Source: Schlesneria paludicola DSM 18645 (GTDB lineage Bacteria > Planctomycetota > Planctomycetia > Planctomycetales > Planctomycetaceae). From it: a stretch of DNA of 64,000 nucleotides. Positions 35,421-44,457 of the stretch are shown one piece after another. The position numbers and the translations under genes are program-made. The number at the start of each line of letters is the position of its first letter. The first letter of the stretch is position 1. Where the stretch lies: the NCBI RefSeq assembly GCF_000255655.1, contig NZ_JH636436.1, positions 471,636 through 535,635 of the forward strand. Direction: 5' to 3'. The notes beneath the pieces are model-generated. The model saw only the letters and a program-made list of their open reading frames with translations. It was not told where the DNA came from and did no database searches.

Positions 35421-36392
35421 ATGACTGAGGGCAAGTCGAAGCCGAAGACCAAGAGTGAGCCTCGTACGAGCGAGGTGCCAAGGCCCGCCGCCAAGACGAA
35501 GAGATCGGCGAAGACGAGTGCGAAAAAAGCCGACGGCGCCACTCCGGTTCTGGCGGCGAAAAAAAGCCATGAGCAAGCAACCGGGAAAACCGCCTCTTTG
35601 CTCATCGATCAGCGGATTCGTGATTTGGGGGATTGGCGCGGCGATGTTCTGGCCCGTATGCGCGCCCTGATTCTGGAGGCCGATCCCGAGATGACCGAAG
35701 AATGGAAATGGATGGGCACTCCCGTCTGGGCGCATCAGGGGATCGTCTGCACCGGAGAGTCTTACAAAAAGGTTGTAAAGCTGACATTCGCTCAAGGGGC
35801 CAAAGTCGCAGACCCCTCACGTCTCTTCAATTCCAGCTTGGATGGTAACACGCGAAGGGCGATCGACATCCACGAAGGAGAGATGGTTGATGCCGTCGCC
35901 TTCAAATCACTCATCAAGGCGGCAGTGGCCCAGAATGGCTCGACGACTTCGAAAGCGAAGGGCGCCAGGCCGGCTGCCAGCGATGCCAAACCCGTGAAAC
36001 TCCTTTCAGGTGGTAATCCGCAAATCGCGAAAGCCGACGGCGACGCTCCGGTCCAGCAATACATTGCTGCGATGCCGGGTTGGAAGAGTGATGTCGGCCG
36101 GTGGCTCGATGCTCTTATCGTGCAGTGTGTGCCCAACGTTCAGAAGGCCGTGAAGTGGAACTCGCCGTTGTATGGCGTCGAAGGCCAGGGCTGGTTCCTG
36201 GGTGTCCACACGTTTGCACGCTACGTCAAGATTGCATTCTTCAATGGAACGTCGCTGCAACCGATGCCGCCACAGTCCAGCAAGGACAAGAACACGCGTT
36301 ACTTTCATATCCATGAAGATGATCAACTCGATGAGGCGCAAGTGGCTTCATGGGTGAAGCAAGCTGCGGCCTTGCCCGGATGGATATCATAA
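35421..36392 (+). CDS. Two-domain DUF1801 protein
   Basis: A protein of about 323 residues with a Lys/Ala/Pro-rich N-terminal tail (about 55 residues) followed by two DUF1801 (YdhG-like) domains. The first has EWKWMGTPVWAHQGIVCTG and VVKLTFAQGAKVADPSRLF; the second has AVKWNSPLYGVEGQGWFLG and YVKIAFFNGTSLQPMP. Each contains the hydrophobic W-x-x-P-x-W-like pattern of the family. Separately encoded single-domain DUF1801 proteins are common; a tandem fusion is less so. The start is uncertain: several in-frame ATGs precede the chosen one at 35421. The two domains probably face each other or dimerise. Function unknown. Confidence 0.8.
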   Translation: MTEGKSKPKTKSEPRTSEVPRPAAKTKRSAKTSAKKADGATPVLAAKKSHEQATGKTASLLIDQRIRDLGDWRGDVLARMRALILEADPEMTEEWKWMGTPVWAHQGIVCTGESYKKVVKLTFAQGAKVADPSRLFNSSLDGNTRRAIDIHEGEMVDAVAFKSLIKAAVAQNGSTTSKAKGARPAASDAKPVKLLSGGNPQIAKADGDAPVQQYIAAMPGWKSDVGRWLDALIVQCVPNVQKAVKWNSPLYGVEGQGWFLGVHTFARYVKIAFFNGTSLQPMPPQSSKDKNTRYFHIHEDDQLDEAQVASWVKQAAALPGWIS

Positions 36393-36547
36393 CCCTCCGT
36401 CAACAATATTGATCATGTCTAGGTTCCCGGTCCTACTTCTCTTCAGTGGTGATGGCTGTCGACGTACTTGGGATCGAAGAGGCACTCGATCGTCGATCGT
36501 GAACAGAAATGTCGCGGGGGATGACGAGTCAATCGAAAATTTGCACC

Positions 36548-37408
36548 ATGAGCCAGGAAAAGCAAATCGTGGAGCCAGACAACACTGCAGTGCGGGTTGC
36601 CTTATGGCGTGCGTTGCACGTGGCGATCGACTCACCCCCGCATGTGTTCGAAGACGAAGTCGGACTGAAACTGGTGGCTCCAGATGACGGATGGCAAAGC
36701 CGCCCCGACATGAGCCCTTTTACGAAGCCCTTCCGCGCCTCGATCGTCGCGCGAGCCCGCTTCATCGAGGATCTTGTCGCAGAACAGGTTGCTCGCGGTG
36801 TCGGACAATATGTCATCCTTGGCGCAGGTCTGGATACCTTTTCGCAGCGTCGCCCTGAACTTGCCTCCCGTCTGATTGTCTTCGAGGTCGATCCGCCTGG
36901 GCCCCAGGCGTGGAAGCGTCAGCGACTTGTCGAAACTGGGTTTGGCATCGCACCGTATCTGCGGTTGGTGCCGGTTGATTTCGAAGCCGGCGACACATGG
37001 TGGGATCGGCTCGTTGGATCAGGCTTCGATGCAACGCGGCCAGCTGTCGTTGCATCCACGGGTGTCAGCATGTACCTCACGAAGGATGCGATCACAGCGA
37101 CGCTGCGCCAAGTCGCCGCACTCGCGCCCGGCTCCACGTTCGCGATGTCGTTCATGCTGCCGATCGAAATGGCAGACCCCGAAGTGCGCCTCGGAATCCA
37201 GCGGGCGGTCGAAGGAGCGCGCGCCAGCGGAACGCCGTTCATCAGCTTCTTCACACCTGCAGAGATGCTGGCGCTGGCCCGCGAAGCCGGCTTTAAAGAC
37301 GTCGAGCACGTGTCGGCCGCCACACTGACGCAGCGTTATTTCGCAGGCAGGACCGACGGTCTTCGACTTCCCAATAATTCAGAAGAACTGCTTGTCGCGA
37401 CAACTTAG
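36548..37408 (+). CDS. Class I SAM methyltransferase, TIGR00027/PPM type
   Basis: A 286-residue methyltransferase of the leucine carboxyl methyltransferase-like (PPM1/TIGR00027) family. The SAM-binding motif is YVILGAGLDTFSQRRPE, followed by VFEVDPPGPQAWKR, where the acidic residue binds the ribose. The segment VASTGVSMYLTKDAITATL matches the family's motif IV region. The natural product or protein substrate is unknown. An upstream in-frame ATG at 36509 exists; I used 36548 because the family begins soon after. No operon partner. Confidence 0.85.
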   Translation: MSQEKQIVEPDNTAVRVALWRALHVAIDSPPHVFEDEVGLKLVAPDDGWQSRPDMSPFTKPFRASIVARARFIEDLVAEQVARGVGQYVILGAGLDTFSQRRPELASRLIVFEVDPPGPQAWKRQRLVETGFGIAPYLRLVPVDFEAGDTWWDRLVGSGFDATRPAVVASTGVSMYLTKDAITATLRQVAALAPGSTFAMSFMLPIEMADPEVRLGIQRAVEGARASGTPFISFFTPAEMLALAREAGFKDVEHVSAATLTQRYFAGRTDGLRLPNNSEELLVATT

Positions 37409-37452
37409 TCGCCTGTTAAAATGACGAAGACGGATTTGGCCCAGACTCAAGA

Positions 37453-37498
37453 ATGTCATGACGATGTGAATTCTGGACGCCAAGGTGCCTGGCCCCCT
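37453..37498 (-). repeat. REP-like repeat copy b
   Basis: On the minus strand it reads GGGGCCAGGCACCTTGGCG, then ATTCACATCGTCATGACATTC. It matches the copy at 42.7 kb at most core positions (GGGG-CA-GCACCTTGG, then ATCGT-TCATG). Confidence 0.6.
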
Positions 37499-37530
37499 GA
37501 GTTCAACAGGCAGATCGGGTTGCGCGTCTC

Positions 37531-38037
37531 TCAAGGCTCTCTTTGGATTGACTCTTGCTTGTAGAGCAGGAATCCGGCTTTGATGTAGTTGGGTAAGGCG
37601 GCGGGGTGATCCAGCGTGCAGGTATGCAGCCAGATTCGTTTTGGTTCGTAACTCCATGTTTTGTCGATGACTTGTTGCAAGAACCATTTGCCAATTCCCT
37701 GGCCAATGATGCCAGGAACGAGGCCGAACTGGACCAGCTCAATTTCATCCGGTTGGCGACGATCCAATTCGGCAAAGCCGGCCGGTGTGTCATTGACGTA
37801 AAGGACGTGCAATTCATTTCGTGGATCACCAAAGAGCGCGGCAAGCTGCTCATCCGACATCTTTCGTCGGCTCAGCCAGCGGTAAGGCTGGCCAACCGCT
37901 TCGTAGAGCGGGCGGTAAAACGGCACGGTCGGTGATCGGAGGTGAACCACGCTCAAGTCGTTTCGCGGGGCAGGGACAGTACGTGGTGAGGGGCACCGCA
38001 TCTCAAGGTAGTAGACTTCGACTTCGATCATCTCCAT
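37531..38037 (-). CDS. GNAT-family N-acetyltransferase
   Basis: A 168-residue acetyltransferase. The acetyl-CoA motif is VPGIIGQGIGKWFLQQV, followed by IWLHTCTLDHPAALPNYIKA, a motif B pattern typical of the family. The start is the ATG at 38037 with the strong ribosome binding site GGAGGAGG seven bases upstream; the frame runs 78 codons further upstream without support. The front portion YEAVGQPYRWLSRRKMSDEQL is the acceptor-side region. Acceptor unknown. It has no conserved neighbour. Confidence 0.85.
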   Translation of the reverse strand: MEMIEVEVYYLEMRCPSPRTVPAPRNDLSVVHLRSPTVPFYRPLYEAVGQPYRWLSRRKMSDEQLAALFGDPRNELHVLYVNDTPAGFAELDRRQPDEIELVQFGLVPGIIGQGIGKWFLQQVIDKTWSYEPKRIWLHTCTLDHPAALPNYIKAGFLLYKQESIQREP

Positions 38038-38374
38038 GAGCTTGCCTCCTCCGTGCAGGGGACTGCGGCTTGAGATTCTGAATAGGTGTGAGCTGTGGGC
38101 TACAGTTGCGGTGAACGGGTTCGCCGCTTGCCTTGTGGATTCCGGTAGGCCCCAAAGGCTTTGAGGATTCGGGAAATTCTTCGATCGCGACATGATCGCA
38201 GGAAACTCAAGTGATTCGCAAACAGGGGCTCGACCTGCCTGTCGTCGACGAGCAAAATCAGTTTGCTGCACAGATCGAAAATAACTCAGCTCGAATCAAA
38301 GCCGATTGCTGCAGGCTGATCGAGTTCCTGGAATCAAGCAAACGATTGGTGGTCAATTTCCGAGAGCTCATGCA
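38038..38374. other. Intergenic, no gene seen
   Basis: About 340 bases between two minus-strand genes. The frame of the acetyltransferase stays open through most of it but there is no good start, so I treat it as leader. No terminator or repeat was found. Confidence 0.4.
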
Positions 38375-39022
38375 TCACCAATGTCGACGAGAAGGGCCGC
38401 CATGATAGCCGTAGACCATGACAGGCGCGGGGGCGACGACCACTCCGACGCTTGTCGAGGGACTTGCGTGAATGCCACCACTGCCCGGAAGCGCCGGGAT
38501 CTTGGGGAGTTTCTGTAGTGTGAGAATAACTCTGTCGCTGGTGCCATATGTTTTCAGTTGGATCATGGCATTTGGGCTGAGGTCATAATTTCCGACAGAG
38601 TGCTTGACCGTTCCAATGATGACCTCATCCGAAAGACCGCTCTGGACCATCCGAATCACGTCAATGTTCGTCAACGCTTGTCCTGTCGATGCAAGATACT
38701 GAGCGTGCGTCACCGCTGCGGCCTCGCGTTGCTCCTGCACGTCTGCGGCGTTGCCAATGAGACCGCCGGTAACTCCACCTGCCAGCGCGCCGATCAAAGC
38801 CCCGCCGAAAAGATGGCCAGAGTCTTGGCCAATCAAGGCACCCGTCAAGGCGCCAATTCCGCTTCCCAGTGCGGTACCCGCTTGCCTGTTATTCGAATAC
38901 TGGCAGCCTGGCAATAGTGCGATGGCGCTCAGTGTCAGGCAGAGGAATCTTCGTCGAATCACTCGCGATCGACCGCTGTATTTCTTGAACGCCGCTTGAA
39001 GCCATTTTGTTAGATGCCGCAC
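38375..39022 (-). CDS. Lipoprotein with glycine-zipper domain
   Basis: A 215-residue lipoprotein. The leader ends in LLPGC, a lipobox. It is followed by a glycine zipper (AGTALGSGIGALTGALIG and GALIGALAGGVTGGLIG) of the type seen in outer-membrane lipoproteins. The C-terminal half (IDVIRMVQSGLSDEVIIGTV) looks like a small SHOCT-like helical repeat. I prefer the GTG at 39022, six bases after GGGGAGG, over a TTG two codons earlier that touches this site. Probably an outer-membrane or periplasmic protein. No function known. Confidence 0.75.
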   Translation of the reverse strand: MRHLTKWLQAAFKKYSGRSRVIRRRFLCLTLSAIALLPGCQYSNNRQAGTALGSGIGALTGALIGQDSGHLFGGALIGALAGGVTGGLIGNAADVQEQREAAAVTHAQYLASTGQALTNIDVIRMVQSGLSDEVIIGTVKHSVGNYDLSPNAMIQLKTYGTSDRVILTLQKLPKIPALPGSGGIHASPSTSVGVVVAPAPVMVYGYHGGPSRRHW

Positions 39023-39656
39023 GTTCAACCTCCCCGTCAGATTCGCTGTCCGTGAACTATCGGCACCACCTCAATTCGATCGTGACGTGATTGAGGCCGG
39101 TTCCGAAGTCTGGGAAAAGACTGCCGGTCAGCCAAGCGGCCACCGGCCGATTCCGCCGCCCATGCGGATCGTTGGACAGTCGAATACGCCGTGCGTTACA
39201 AGAACGTCAGCAATTTCATTCCTTGGCGAAGTTGACCGCGTATCAATTCGCAATGGTTGATGAATGGATGGTCAAGCATGATCCAGTGGCAATCCAGAGC
39301 GGTCTGCCTACAGTCGATTGAGGCTGCGGTGTTGACGGGCCAGGAGCAAGTGTTGGTCGCGGTAACGCGGATCGAACTTGCCGACGTCACCCACATTCGG
39401 GGGAGCGCTCTACGTGCAAAAGCACCACTTCACAATGCCAGTTCGACGCGTCCTTGTCTGAAATCGTCAGAGCCAATTTCGTTGTTTCTATTGGAGCTTC
39501 AAACCTGAATTAACACGTTGATGAACTCGCCGTGAGCAGGGCCACGTGACTGCAGGCGATGCGCGGACCTGTCAGGGCCGAGTGGCTGTGCCACGACGGC
39601 GTTGCTGAATCCGCGAACGTCCAACGGCCGAAATCGAGACGAGAGGAGTAATAGTC
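39023..39656. other. Long intergenic region
   Basis: About 630 bases. No supported gene. The right end has GAGAGGAG upstream of the GTG start of the sulfatase-like gene. A short, low-complexity-free frame around 39.1-39.4 kb has no family match. Confidence 0.4.
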
Positions 39657-41789
39657 GTGTCCTTCCTGGCGAACCGACGACTTTTGGTCATCACCGCGTT
39701 GATCTGCGTGGCCTTGATCGCTGCTGCGACGACGTACTGGTTGGGAAAATCGCACCGCCTGAATGTGATTCTTGTCACGTTCGATACCACCCGAGCTGAT
39801 CATCTGGGGATCTATGGGTATCAACGTGGGCTGACATCAAGCTTCGACGATTTTGCCCGCAATGGCGTCGTGTTTGATCGGGCCTACGCACCTGCGCCGA
39901 TCACACTCCCTTCTCACGCTACCATGCTGACGGGGCTGTACCCGCCGGAACATGGTTTGCGCGTCAATGGGAGTAGCCGACTGGGAGACGAAATCCCGGT
40001 ACTGCCACAAATCCTGAAACAATATGGATATGACACCGGAGCCTTCGTTGCTGCATTCGTACTGGATTCCATGTTTGGCCTCGACCGAGGATTCGATACC
40101 TACGATGACGACTTGTCCAAAGCAACGCGATCGTCTGAGTCGGACGAACTCCGTCGCAATGGTGAAGAGATTGTCGATTCTGCGATCTCATGGATCACTC
40201 AGCGAACCTCTCGCCCGTTTTTTTGCTGGGTTCATCTGTATGATGCGCATGGTCCCTATGATATGCGAGCAGAGCAATTCAAGAATCAATTCGAACAGAA
40301 TCCGTATGATGCGGGAGTTGCTGTCGAGATCGAACAGTTCGGTCGTCTGCTTCAGTTTTTGAAGGAACGCAATCTCGACAAGAACACTGTTGTCGTTGTC
40401 GCGGGCGATCATGGTGAAGGTCTTGATGACCATATGGAAATCGAGCACGGGATGCTCGTCTACAATTCCACACTTCACGTGCCGCTGGCATTTGCGGGCC
40501 CCAAAATCGGCCAACCAGGGACGCGTGTTGCCGAAGCGGTCTCGCTTGTGGATCTCACTCCCACGCTACTCGATATCCTCCAGATTCCACCGCCGAAACA
40601 GGTCAGTGGGCGAAGCCTGCTTGAGGCTCTAAAGGGGAATTCGATTCCTGCGACAGTCTGCTACGCAGAAGCCGAAGCACCATTCTATGTGAACCGGTGG
40701 TGTCCGCTGAAGACGGTCATTTCCGACCGATGGAAATATATTGAATCCACACGTCCCGAACTGTACGACCTGCAGCATGATCCGGGTGAAATTACGAATT
40801 TGATCGAGTTCGCGAGGGACGAACGCCAGGAACTGCAAGCGGTTCTTGATGTGATGCGCGAAAAATTTGACCAGCACAGCGCAGTGGACGTAAAGCTGTC
40901 ACAGCAGCAACAGGCCAATCTGGAAACGCTCGGATATCTGTCAAATGGGAAATTCAACACGAATGCCGAGCGACGGGACACGCGAGTCTTGCCAGACGTC
41001 AAGGACATGCTGCCCTATCTCGCAAAATACGAAAGGGCACGGCTGGCAGGCCTGCACGGAAAGCTCGACGATACGATCGAGCAACTCAGAAAACTCGTGC
41101 AGGAACGCGATGACTACGTGGGCGCATTCATTCTTTTAGGCGATTGTCTGAGTCGAGAAGGCCGTCATGATGAGGCGGTCGAGCCCTACCGTTCCGCTCT
41201 GAATCTCGTGCCTGAAGTCGTCGGAATCCGACTGCGATTGGCGCATTGTTTCACCGCCCAGGGCCGGTATGAAGAAGCGGAAGTCCAATTCCGGGAAATC
41301 GTAGCGCAAGATCCCGAGATCGCGCAGTCGCATTTTCAATGGGGCGAGGTTCTATACACATTGCATCAGATCGATGACGCGCTGGCACAATTTCGCGAAA
41401 CGATTCGAATTGAACCCGCCTTCATCGCCGCAAACATGCGCCTGGGTGAGATTTTGACAAGGCTCGAGCGTTACAACGACGCGGCGGCCTGTTATGAACA
41501 AGCTCTCAAGTTCGATCCTCGGAATACGGTCGCTTTGACTGCGCTATCAACGGTCCTGATGCACGCGGGTGAAACGGGCAAAGCCTATCAGTATGCCAGG
41601 AATGCCGTCGAACTCGATTCCGTGTCCGTTGACCATCGCCTTCTACTGGGAAGCATTTTGATTTCACTCAATCGACCTCGAGAAGCGATTGCCGAGTTCC
41701 GCGAGGCGCAGCGACTACGCTTTGATGACCCTCGCCTGCTCGAGGGAATCCAGCAGGCAGAAGCCGCCCTCAGCCAAGGGGGAGAATAA
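39657..41789 (+). CDS. Sulfatase-like hydrolase with TPR repeats
   Basis: A 710-residue protein starting at GTG with GAGAGGAG upstream. An N-terminal membrane helix (VITALICVALIAAATTYWL) anchors it. The alkaline-phosphatase-superfamily domain follows: Asp43 in VTFDTTRADHL binds metal, and Asp251-His252 in VVAGDHGEG complete the site. The nucleophile position reads PITLPSHATML, with Thr83 where sulfatases have the formylglycine Cys or Ser, so it is not a classical arylsulfatase. From about residue 460 there are several TPR repeats (GDCLSREGRHDEAVEPYRSA and later). It is likely an envelope hydrolase or transferase of unknown substrate. Followed closely by an alpha/beta-hydrolase gene. Confidence 0.85.
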   Translation: MSFLANRRLLVITALICVALIAAATTYWLGKSHRLNVILVTFDTTRADHLGIYGYQRGLTSSFDDFARNGVVFDRAYAPAPITLPSHATMLTGLYPPEHGLRVNGSSRLGDEIPVLPQILKQYGYDTGAFVAAFVLDSMFGLDRGFDTYDDDLSKATRSSESDELRRNGEEIVDSAISWITQRTSRPFFCWVHLYDAHGPYDMRAEQFKNQFEQNPYDAGVAVEIEQFGRLLQFLKERNLDKNTVVVVAGDHGEGLDDHMEIEHGMLVYNSTLHVPLAFAGPKIGQPGTRVAEAVSLVDLTPTLLDILQIPPPKQVSGRSLLEALKGNSIPATVCYAEAEAPFYVNRWCPLKTVISDRWKYIESTRPELYDLQHDPGEITNLIEFARDERQELQAVLDVMREKFDQHSAVDVKLSQQQQANLETLGYLSNGKFNTNAERRDTRVLPDVKDMLPYLAKYERARLAGLHGKLDDTIEQLRKLVQERDDYVGAFILLGDCLSREGRHDEAVEPYRSALNLVPEVVGIRLRLAHCFTAQGRYEEAEVQFREIVAQDPEIAQSHFQWGEVLYTLHQIDDALAQFRETIRIEPAFIAANMRLGEILTRLERYNDAAACYEQALKFDPRNTVALTALSTVLMHAGETGKAYQYARNAVELDSVSVDHRLLLGSILISLNRPREAIAEFREAQRLRFDDPRLLEGIQQAEAALSQGGE

Positions 41790-41809
41790 ACGGTCAGGTC
41801 GATCGAATC

Positions 41810-42649
41810 ATGAGCAAATCGACTCCTTCCGAACTGCTTTCACGGCGACCACCACGATGGCAGCGAGGGCTGATGTGCCTCGCCACCTTTTGCGTCACCC
41901 CATTTGGCGCACTCCTGCCGGATCGGTTCTTTCAAACGGTCAGCGACGAACGGCTTGATCGAGGGCTGGTGCTGATACTGCCGGGAATTGAAGGCCGCAG
42001 CTTCTTGAACGTCTCCATTCTCAACGGACTCGTCGACGGCGGACTGCCACATGCCCTGGAAGTCTTCGACTGGACGACTGGCAACAAGTTCTTCACCCTC
42101 TATCATCTGCGTGCGTTGCGCCGGAATCTGACCGTCGCACAAAGGCTCGCCGAACGCATCGTGAAATACCAACACGAATATCCCGGCCGACCCGTCTGGA
42201 TTGTTGGCCACTCTGGCGGTGGCGCCATGGCCCTCCTCACGGCGAACGCGTTGCCGGAAAATCATCGACTTACGGGACTCATCTTGTTGGCCGCTGCAAT
42301 TTCACCACGGTTCGATATCTCTCCGATCCTGAGCAAGGTCGAACGGGGAATCTGGAATTTCTCGTCCTGGCTCGATTGTGTCTTCGTTGGAATCGGTACC
42401 ACGATCTTCGGCACCGTCGATGGCCAGCACACCCCGGCCGCAGGAATGTTGGGGTTTCATCAAACCTCCAATTCGAGCGACCCCGCTCAGACGCCCGAAT
42501 CGCCGAACGCCGCAGCACTGATTCAAGTGTCCTACCATCTCCGCATGATCGCTGCCTTCAATCTCGGCGGCCACTTCGGCTGCGTGAATCGCGTCTTCAT
42601 TGCCGAAAACATTGCACCGCTGATCAGCGACAACCAAGTGATGTTGTAG
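41810..42649 (+). CDS. Alpha/beta-hydrolase
   Basis: A 279-residue alpha/beta-hydrolase fold protein with the nucleophile elbow GHSGGG (Ser135) and a C-terminal histidine candidate in GGHFGCVN. The N-terminal hydrophobic segment (MCLATFCVTPFGALL) may be a membrane anchor or signal. It starts 20 bases after the sulfatase-like gene, so the two are probably co-transcribed and may act on the same substrate. A repeat copy follows 20 bases downstream. Reaction unknown (esterase or lipase type). Confidence 0.8.
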   Translation: MSKSTPSELLSRRPPRWQRGLMCLATFCVTPFGALLPDRFFQTVSDERLDRGLVLILPGIEGRSFLNVSILNGLVDGGLPHALEVFDWTTGNKFFTLYHLRALRRNLTVAQRLAERIVKYQHEYPGRPVWIVGHSGGGAMALLTANALPENHRLTGLILLAAAISPRFDISPILSKVERGIWNFSSWLDCVFVGIGTTIFGTVDGQHTPAAGMLGFHQTSNSSDPAQTPESPNAAALIQVSYHLRMIAAFNLGGHFGCVNRVFIAENIAPLISDNQVML

Positions 42650-42668
42650 TAAGGGGTACTGCTCCAAC

Positions 42669-42718
42669 GCAGGCGCGAAAACGCCATGACACGATGAATA
42701 CCAAGGTGCTTGTCCCCG
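42669..42718 (-). repeat. REP-like repeat copy c
   Basis: On the minus strand it reads GGGGACAAGCACCTTGG, TATTCATCGTGTCATGGCG and TTTTCGCGCCTG. The core matches copies b, a and d. It lies just after the alpha/beta-hydrolase gene. Confidence 0.65.
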
Positions 42719-42904
42719 CGATTTCTGAGTCGTCTTGGGGACGTAGCCAACTCTTGATTCCCGCCCCGCGTGAGGCCAGACTACAGACGGATCGTCACGA
42801 GTTGCGAGCGATCCCGAATTTTGTTCGACAATGCATGTGTTACGCAAATTTTTAATCTGACTGATTACGAGCCTTCGAAAATACAACGATCGGAATCTCG
42901 AAGA

Positions 42905-43402
42905 ATGACTCCCGGTCAACTTGTCACTCGGATTCGCTGGATCTTTGCTGCGTTTCTTCTGATCGCAATGACGTTGGCGAGTGCTATTCTGCACAACGAG
43001 ACCCGGAATCTGATCACGATTTCAAATCCATCATCAACTGCCCTTGGATTTTTGGATATTTCGGTTTCTGAAGGGTTGGCGTCGGGGCAGTTGTCTGACG
43101 ATGAAGGGAAGAACATCCCGCAGGCGATGACAATTGCCTCCAATCTTATTGTTGCACCAGGCGAGAAAGTCTATCTGTATATCCCCGCTGGACGTAAGCA
43201 ACGTGTATTTCATTTCGAGTACGAAAAGGACGCTGGTGGATTTGGATGGGGTTCCGCAAGAATGATGAACCCATGGGGTGATCGAGTGACATTCACTGGA
43301 GTCGAAGGCGGAATCCAGATCGTGTATGGATCGTCACGATTCAGGGTGTGGATTAACTCCAATCGGAACTGGATCCCGTTTCTTGGAAGTTGGCTCGGCT
43401 AG
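42905..43402 (+). CDS. Small secreted or membrane-anchored protein
   Basis: A 165-residue protein with an N-terminal hydrophobic segment (WIFAAFLLIAMTLASAIL) that is either a signal peptide or anchor. The rest is beta-rich (TLASAILHNETRNLITISN and VYLYIPAGRKQRVFHFEYE). No known domain is recognised. The start is the ATG at 42905, because the frame upstream of it lacks a hydrophobic start or ribosome binding site. Isolated; function unknown. Confidence 0.65.
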   Translation: MTPGQLVTRIRWIFAAFLLIAMTLASAILHNETRNLITISNPSSTALGFLDISVSEGLASGQLSDDEGKNIPQAMTIASNLIVAPGEKVYLYIPAGRKQRVFHFEYEKDAGGFGWGSARMMNPWGDRVTFTGVEGGIQIVYGSSRFRVWINSNRNWIPFLGSWLG

Positions 43403-43744
43403 TGATCGCATTGGCGCGATCTGTTTCGGACTGCCTGTTTTATTTCGTGGGTATCGATCATTTGTTCGATTGGACGCTCCCGAACCTTTCTGCCGCGTAA
43501 CGGTTCACAGGTTAGTGAGAGTGCAGACTTATTATATTGGCAATGATTGGTTTGATTGCAAAAGGTCCACGCGGTGTCACGCGTTTTCTGCGATAAATAT
43601 GCGTCAGCCCCTAACCCGACAGCGGGCAGCGCCCGTGATGACGCCGTGATAAGCCGATTGTGGTGTGGTCGAAATCTTGAGATCGAACTCTTACGATCAG
43701 GGTGTGCTCGTTCCCAACTACGGCGTTCTACGGAAGAGGCGATC
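43403..43744. other. Intergenic, no gene seen
   Basis: About 340 bases, A+T-richer than average around 43.52 kb (TTATTATATTGG), which could hold a promoter for the next small gene. No hairpin or repeat seen. Confidence 0.35.
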
Positions 43745-44002
43745 ATGGGGGATCTTTCAAGTCCGCGGGTCATCTGTATCAAGGGTGGATTGTTTGTTCT
43801 TTTGGGGGTGATGGCGCTGGGATTGATTCTGCTCGAGCATCCTGAGGTACGGACGGCCATTCTTCTCGGAATCTGTATCTGGTCCTTTTGCCGTGCGTAC
43901 TACTTCGCGTTTTACGTCCTCCAGAACTATGTCGATCCGAACTATCGATTCGCGGGATTGACGTCCGTCGCGATCTATTTTCTTCGCCGGGCAAAGCATT
44001 GA
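43745..44002 (+). CDS. Small membrane protein of unknown function
   Basis: An 85-residue protein with two hydrophobic segments (GGLFVLLGVMALGLILL and TAILLGICIWSFCRAYYFA). The second segment and the aromatic-rich tail (YVLQNYVDPNYRFAGLTSV) are plausible membrane-interface sequence. The ATG chosen has GAAGAGGCG upstream. The frame is open upstream without support. I do not recognise the family. Confidence 0.6.
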   Translation: MGDLSSPRVICIKGGLFVLLGVMALGLILLEHPEVRTAILLGICIWSFCRAYYFAFYVLQNYVDPNYRFAGLTSVAIYFLRRAKH

Positions 44003-44457
44003 TTTTGTGGAGGAAATTATCAGGGAGATGGCCGATGTCGGTGCTTGTGATGTCAACTGGATTCGAGCTCTACCTTGAAATCTGATACGGCTCACCTGTT
44101 TTGGGGTCTTTTGATTTCAGAAATGCATAGCGATGGGTGGGCGACTGGTAGATGAAAAGTTTGCGAAGTGCTTGTTGAATAGGGTGACAGGCAACTTGTG
44201 GAGTCTGTGACCCTATTCAACAAGCCGCCACGTCGAATTTCTTCGTGATTGAATCACTCAGGCCTCATTGGAATCTATTGTTTTTGTCGTTTTCGAAACG
44301 GCGTTCCTCTTCGACGAAAGGGGACTTCCGCGACGCGAGGGGCGGCGCAAGTCGCTCTGAGGCGATGCAGCTGTAAGGTTCCGTTGCACTTCCGGTATTC
44401 CTTTCAGAATCACGTTTCCGCAAATCACGAATCGTTCTATTCACAAAGGAATCTGTC
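44003..44457. other. Intergenic with long inverted repeat
   Basis: About 455 bases before the Ohr-like gene. It contains the 54-base hairpin at 44171-44224. The remainder has no gene or other clear signal. Confidence 0.5.
44171..44224. repeat. Long hairpin, REP-like copy d
   Basis: CTTGTTGAATAGGGT (44171-44185) is perfectly complementary to ACCCTATTCAACAAG (44210-44224). Inside it, after one mismatch, ACAG and CTGT extend the stem by four more pairs. The inner sequence GGTGACAGGCAACTTGTGGA continues with GTCTGTGACC and lines up with copy a (GGGGACAGGCACCTGGCGGA, then GTCAGTGTCC). It is intergenic and lacks a coding gene. Confidence 0.65.
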
